NCBI RefSeq assembly: GCF_014385095.1
Contig: NZ_JACRTC010000003.1
Span: forward strand, 124,001 to 188,000
DNA length: 64,000 nucleotides
Direction: 5' to 3'
DNA from: Zongyangia hominis
GTDB lineage: Bacteria; Bacillota; Clostridia; Oscillospirales; Ruminococcaceae
Shown: in pieces, positions 62,313-64,000 of the stretch
Position numbering within the stretch: position 1 is the stretch's first letter
Layout: the number at the start of each line of letters is the position of its first letter
Notes under the pieces: model-generated
Seen by the model: only the letters and a program-made list of their open reading frames with translations
Database searches by the model: none
What the model was told of the DNA's origin: nothing
Made by a program: the position numbers and the translations under genes

Positions 62313-62840
62313 GCGCCCAGTGGGGAACTTCGCCCCCTTTTTTCCCCAAAGGGCCGCCGCTGCACGGCCCCCGCGCCCCTCCACGCCGGTGCCACAAATG
62401 TTCGGGGCGCATAAGATACTACTGGCACTCCATTTTCCCCCGGCGGCCTCCATAAGGGAGCGCCGGGGTCCCCCGCGCCCCTTTTGACAGTGCCGCGCCG
62501 CAAGGCGGGGAGCGGGGGATACAATCACACAGCGAAGGACGCACAAACACCTCGAACAAAAAGGAAGCTGTGCCTACTTTGCTGTGTTTTTCATAGGGCG
62601 CCCGCCCGCCATCCATCGGATGCGGGCCTGGGCGCAGCTGTCCACGCGCTGTCTTTCCCAGGGAGAGACAGGTTCCAGCCGGGGCGGGCAACCGTTCCGG
62701 CTTTTTGATAAGGAGCGCGGGCTTCCCTGAGAATGCCCGCGCTGAGGAATACGCCCAAGCGCCGCTTCCATCCTCCTTATGCCGCTCGCCTCACGTCCAT
62801 GCGGCGGGCCGGCGTCCTCATCCCAGCGGCGCTTTCTTGT

Positions 62841-62880
62841 AAAAAGGCCCCGCCCGCGTTTTAACGCGGGCGGGGCCTTT
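62841..62880 (-). terminator. Intrinsic terminator of the aldo/keto reductase gene
   Basis: 16-bp stem AAAGGCCCCGCCCGCG (62843-62858) / CGCGGGCGGGGCCTTT (62865-62880), A-rich left flank for the minus strand. 12 nt past the stop. Confidence 0.85.
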
Positions 62881-62891
62881 GATGGTGCGCC

Positions 62892-64000
62892 CTAGGGCAG
62901 GGCGTTGATGGCGGTGTCCGCCTCCTCGAGACGGTCGGGAATTTGGATGTGCTGGGGGCAGTGCTCCAGGCACTTGCCGCAGCGCACGCAGTTGTCGGCC
63001 CGCTTGGCGGGGTCGAGGAACTTGGTGTAGATGAGTTTCGTCGGGGAGGAGCGCTTACGCTGCTGAAGGGTGTTATAGATTTTAAACACCTCCGGGATGT
63101 CCACCCCGGCGGGGCAGGGCATGCAATACCGGCAGCCGGTGCAGGGGACGGTTTTGACGCTGTGGATGGCTTCCACCACCTCGTCGATCACCCGGTATTG
63201 GCTTTCCGTCATGGGGACAAAGGGGTCAAACTGGGCGATGTTGTCCATGACCTGCTCCATGCTGGACATGCCCGAGAGAACCACCTTGACGTTTTCTAAA
63301 GACGCCACCCATTTGACCGCCCAGGAGGCCGCCGAAGCGTCGGGCTCGTACTTTTTGAACACGTCCTCCGCCACATCGGGCAACGTGGCCAGATAACCGC
63401 CCCGGACCGGCTCCATCACCCAGCAGGGGATATGGTGGTCGCAAAGGATCTGGTAGCTGTCACGAGCCCGCTGCATCTCCCAGTCCAGGTAATTGACCTG
63501 GAGCTGAACAAAGTCCCATTGGTGGGTTTCCACCATGTTGGTCAGGTATTTGGGGTCGTCGTGGTAGGAAAAGCCGATGTATTTGACCTTTCCTTCCTCC
63601 TTCTTGCGGCGGATGAAGTCATAGGCGGCAAATTCCTCGATCTGGGTCCACTTCTCTTGGTCCACGCTATGTAAGAGGTAAAAGTCAAAGTAATCGGTCT
63701 TGCAACGGGAAAGCTGCTCGTTAAAGATGCGCTCCATGTCGTCGGGAGTCTTGCAATACCAGACCGGCAGCTTGCTGGCCAAATAGAAGCTCTCGCGGGG
63801 GTATTTTTGGGTGAGATAGTCCCCGAGAAACTCCTCCGATTCGCCGTCGTGGTACATATAGGCGGTGTCAAAGTAGTTCACGCCGTGGGCATAGGCGTAA
63901 TCGAGCATCTTCTGAGACGCGGGCCGGTCGATTTTACCGTTGGGGAGCTTGGGAAAGCGCATGCAGCCGAAGCCCAGCAGGGAGGGGGTGGCCGCGATCT
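62892..64000 (-). CDS. Aldo/keto reductase with C-terminal ferredoxin domain, 5' end outside the window
   Basis: At least 369 codons are visible; the frame runs through the right edge (upstream codons read ...IAATPSLLGFGCM), so the true start lies beyond 64000. The AKR barrel has the tetrad motifs YFDTAYMYHDGESEEFLG (Asp, Tyr), LASKLP (Lys) and DFYLLHSV (His). A C-terminal 2[4Fe-4S] domain has TGCRYCMPCPAGV and CVRCGKCLEHCPQHIQIP. This architecture is typical of anaerobic ferredoxin-linked aldo/keto reductases; the substrate is unknown. Terminator downstream. Confidence 0.88.
   Translation of the reverse strand, partial: IAATPSLLGFGCMRFPKLPNGKIDRPASQKMLDYAYAHGVNYFDTAYMYHDGESEEFLGDYLTQKYPRESFYLASKLPVWYCKTPDDMERIFNEQLSRCKTDYFDFYLLHSVDQEKWTQIEEFAAYDFIRRKKEEGKVKYIGFSYHDDPKYLTNMVETHQWDFVQLQVNYLDWEMQRARDSYQILCDHHIPCWVMEPVRGGYLATLPDVAEDVFKKYEPDASAASWAVKWVASLENVKVVLSGMSSMEQVMDNIAQFDPFVPMTESQYRVIDEVVEAIHSVKTVPCTGCRYCMPCPAGVDIPEVFKIYNTLQQRKRSSPTKLIYTKFLDPAKRADNCVRCGKCLEHCPQHIQIPDRLEEADTAINALP

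Larger units (their letters stand above)
62257..62891. other. Long GC-rich intergenic region
   Basis: 635 nt: AEC terminator at the left, terminator of the aldo/keto reductase gene at the right, and ~500 nt between with many C and G runs (for example around 62340-62480 and 62700-62830). No open frame with start and ribosome binding site, no repeat shared with the arrays, and no promoter that I trust. Confidence 0.5.

Overview
The window is about 60% GC and reads as a chromosome segment of a spore-forming, anaerobic, high-GC Clostridia, most likely Oscillospiraceae/Ruminococcaceae. The support is: sporulation genes (spoIIP, gpr, spoVAC-VAD-VAE, a spoIIQ-type M23 gene, spoIIID), Firmicutes-type sigma-A promoters and AGGAGG ribosome binding sites, several TTG/GTG starts, rubrerythrin, an iron alcohol dehydrogenase, and the classic low-GC Gram-positive gene order around dnaK. 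No rRNA, tRNA, phage, insertion sequence or CRISPR array was found. The genus assignment is inference.

Layout. 1-4.5 kb: forward housekeeping genes (3' part of cinA, a YhcC-like radical SAM gene, mnmM/ytqB, a C39-like protease, a GNAT acetyltransferase, a YaiI/YqxD gene). 4.6-8.5 kb, reverse: a fucose-isomerase-family enzyme, then a GntR(YtrA)-ABC-permease operon with a very clear promoter and operator. 8.7-25.3 kb, mostly reverse: a PilN-like protein, a VanY-type carboxypeptidase, rsmE, prmA, dnaJ, dnaK, grpE, hrcA (perfect CIRCE), hemW, lepA, a small membrane protein, spoIIP and gpr, with rpsT divergent at the end. This is the conserved rpsT-gpr-spoIIP-lepA-hemW-hrcA-grpE-dnaK-dnaJ-prmA-rsmE order, broken only by an opposite-strand Asp-box membrane protein between dnaJ and prmA. 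26-31 kb: a 48-residue membrane peptide gene, the spoVA operon, purA, a tandem repeat array and a spoIIQ-like gene.

31-40 kb: an IolB-family gene with its GntR regulator, a secreted protein carrying a recent internal duplication, spoIIID, an M28 peptidase with an inserted membrane domain, trxB with a TfoX-C-domain gene, a true L-fucose isomerase, and an unknown membrane protein. 40.9-47.3 kb is the most unusual part: six consecutive PfkB-family sugar kinases in two transcription units. They fall into three sister pairs and all keep the catalytic GCGD motif and the same C-terminal PEDLRARF. The second unit starts with a strong promoter followed within about 10 nt by an intrinsic terminator, which looks like an attenuator.

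47.6-64 kb: wecB plus a glycosyltransferase, a zinc-ribbon membrane protein, a Cache-like sensor with no output domain, an iron alcohol dehydrogenase, a CGGC-domain protein, an ECF S component overlapping a methyltransferase gene, rubrerythrin, ychF, a response regulator-histidine kinase-HtrA set, an AEC transporter, and a ferredoxin-type aldo/keto reductase cut by the right edge.

Working picture: a core housekeeping and sporulation backbone into which carbohydrate-related genes (two fucose-isomerase-family enzymes, an IolB-family isomerase, six PfkB kinases) have been placed, each unit with its own promoter and candidate operator. Their joint role in sugar catabolism is inferred from family membership and proximity. 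No sugar transporter or aldolase is present to close a pathway.
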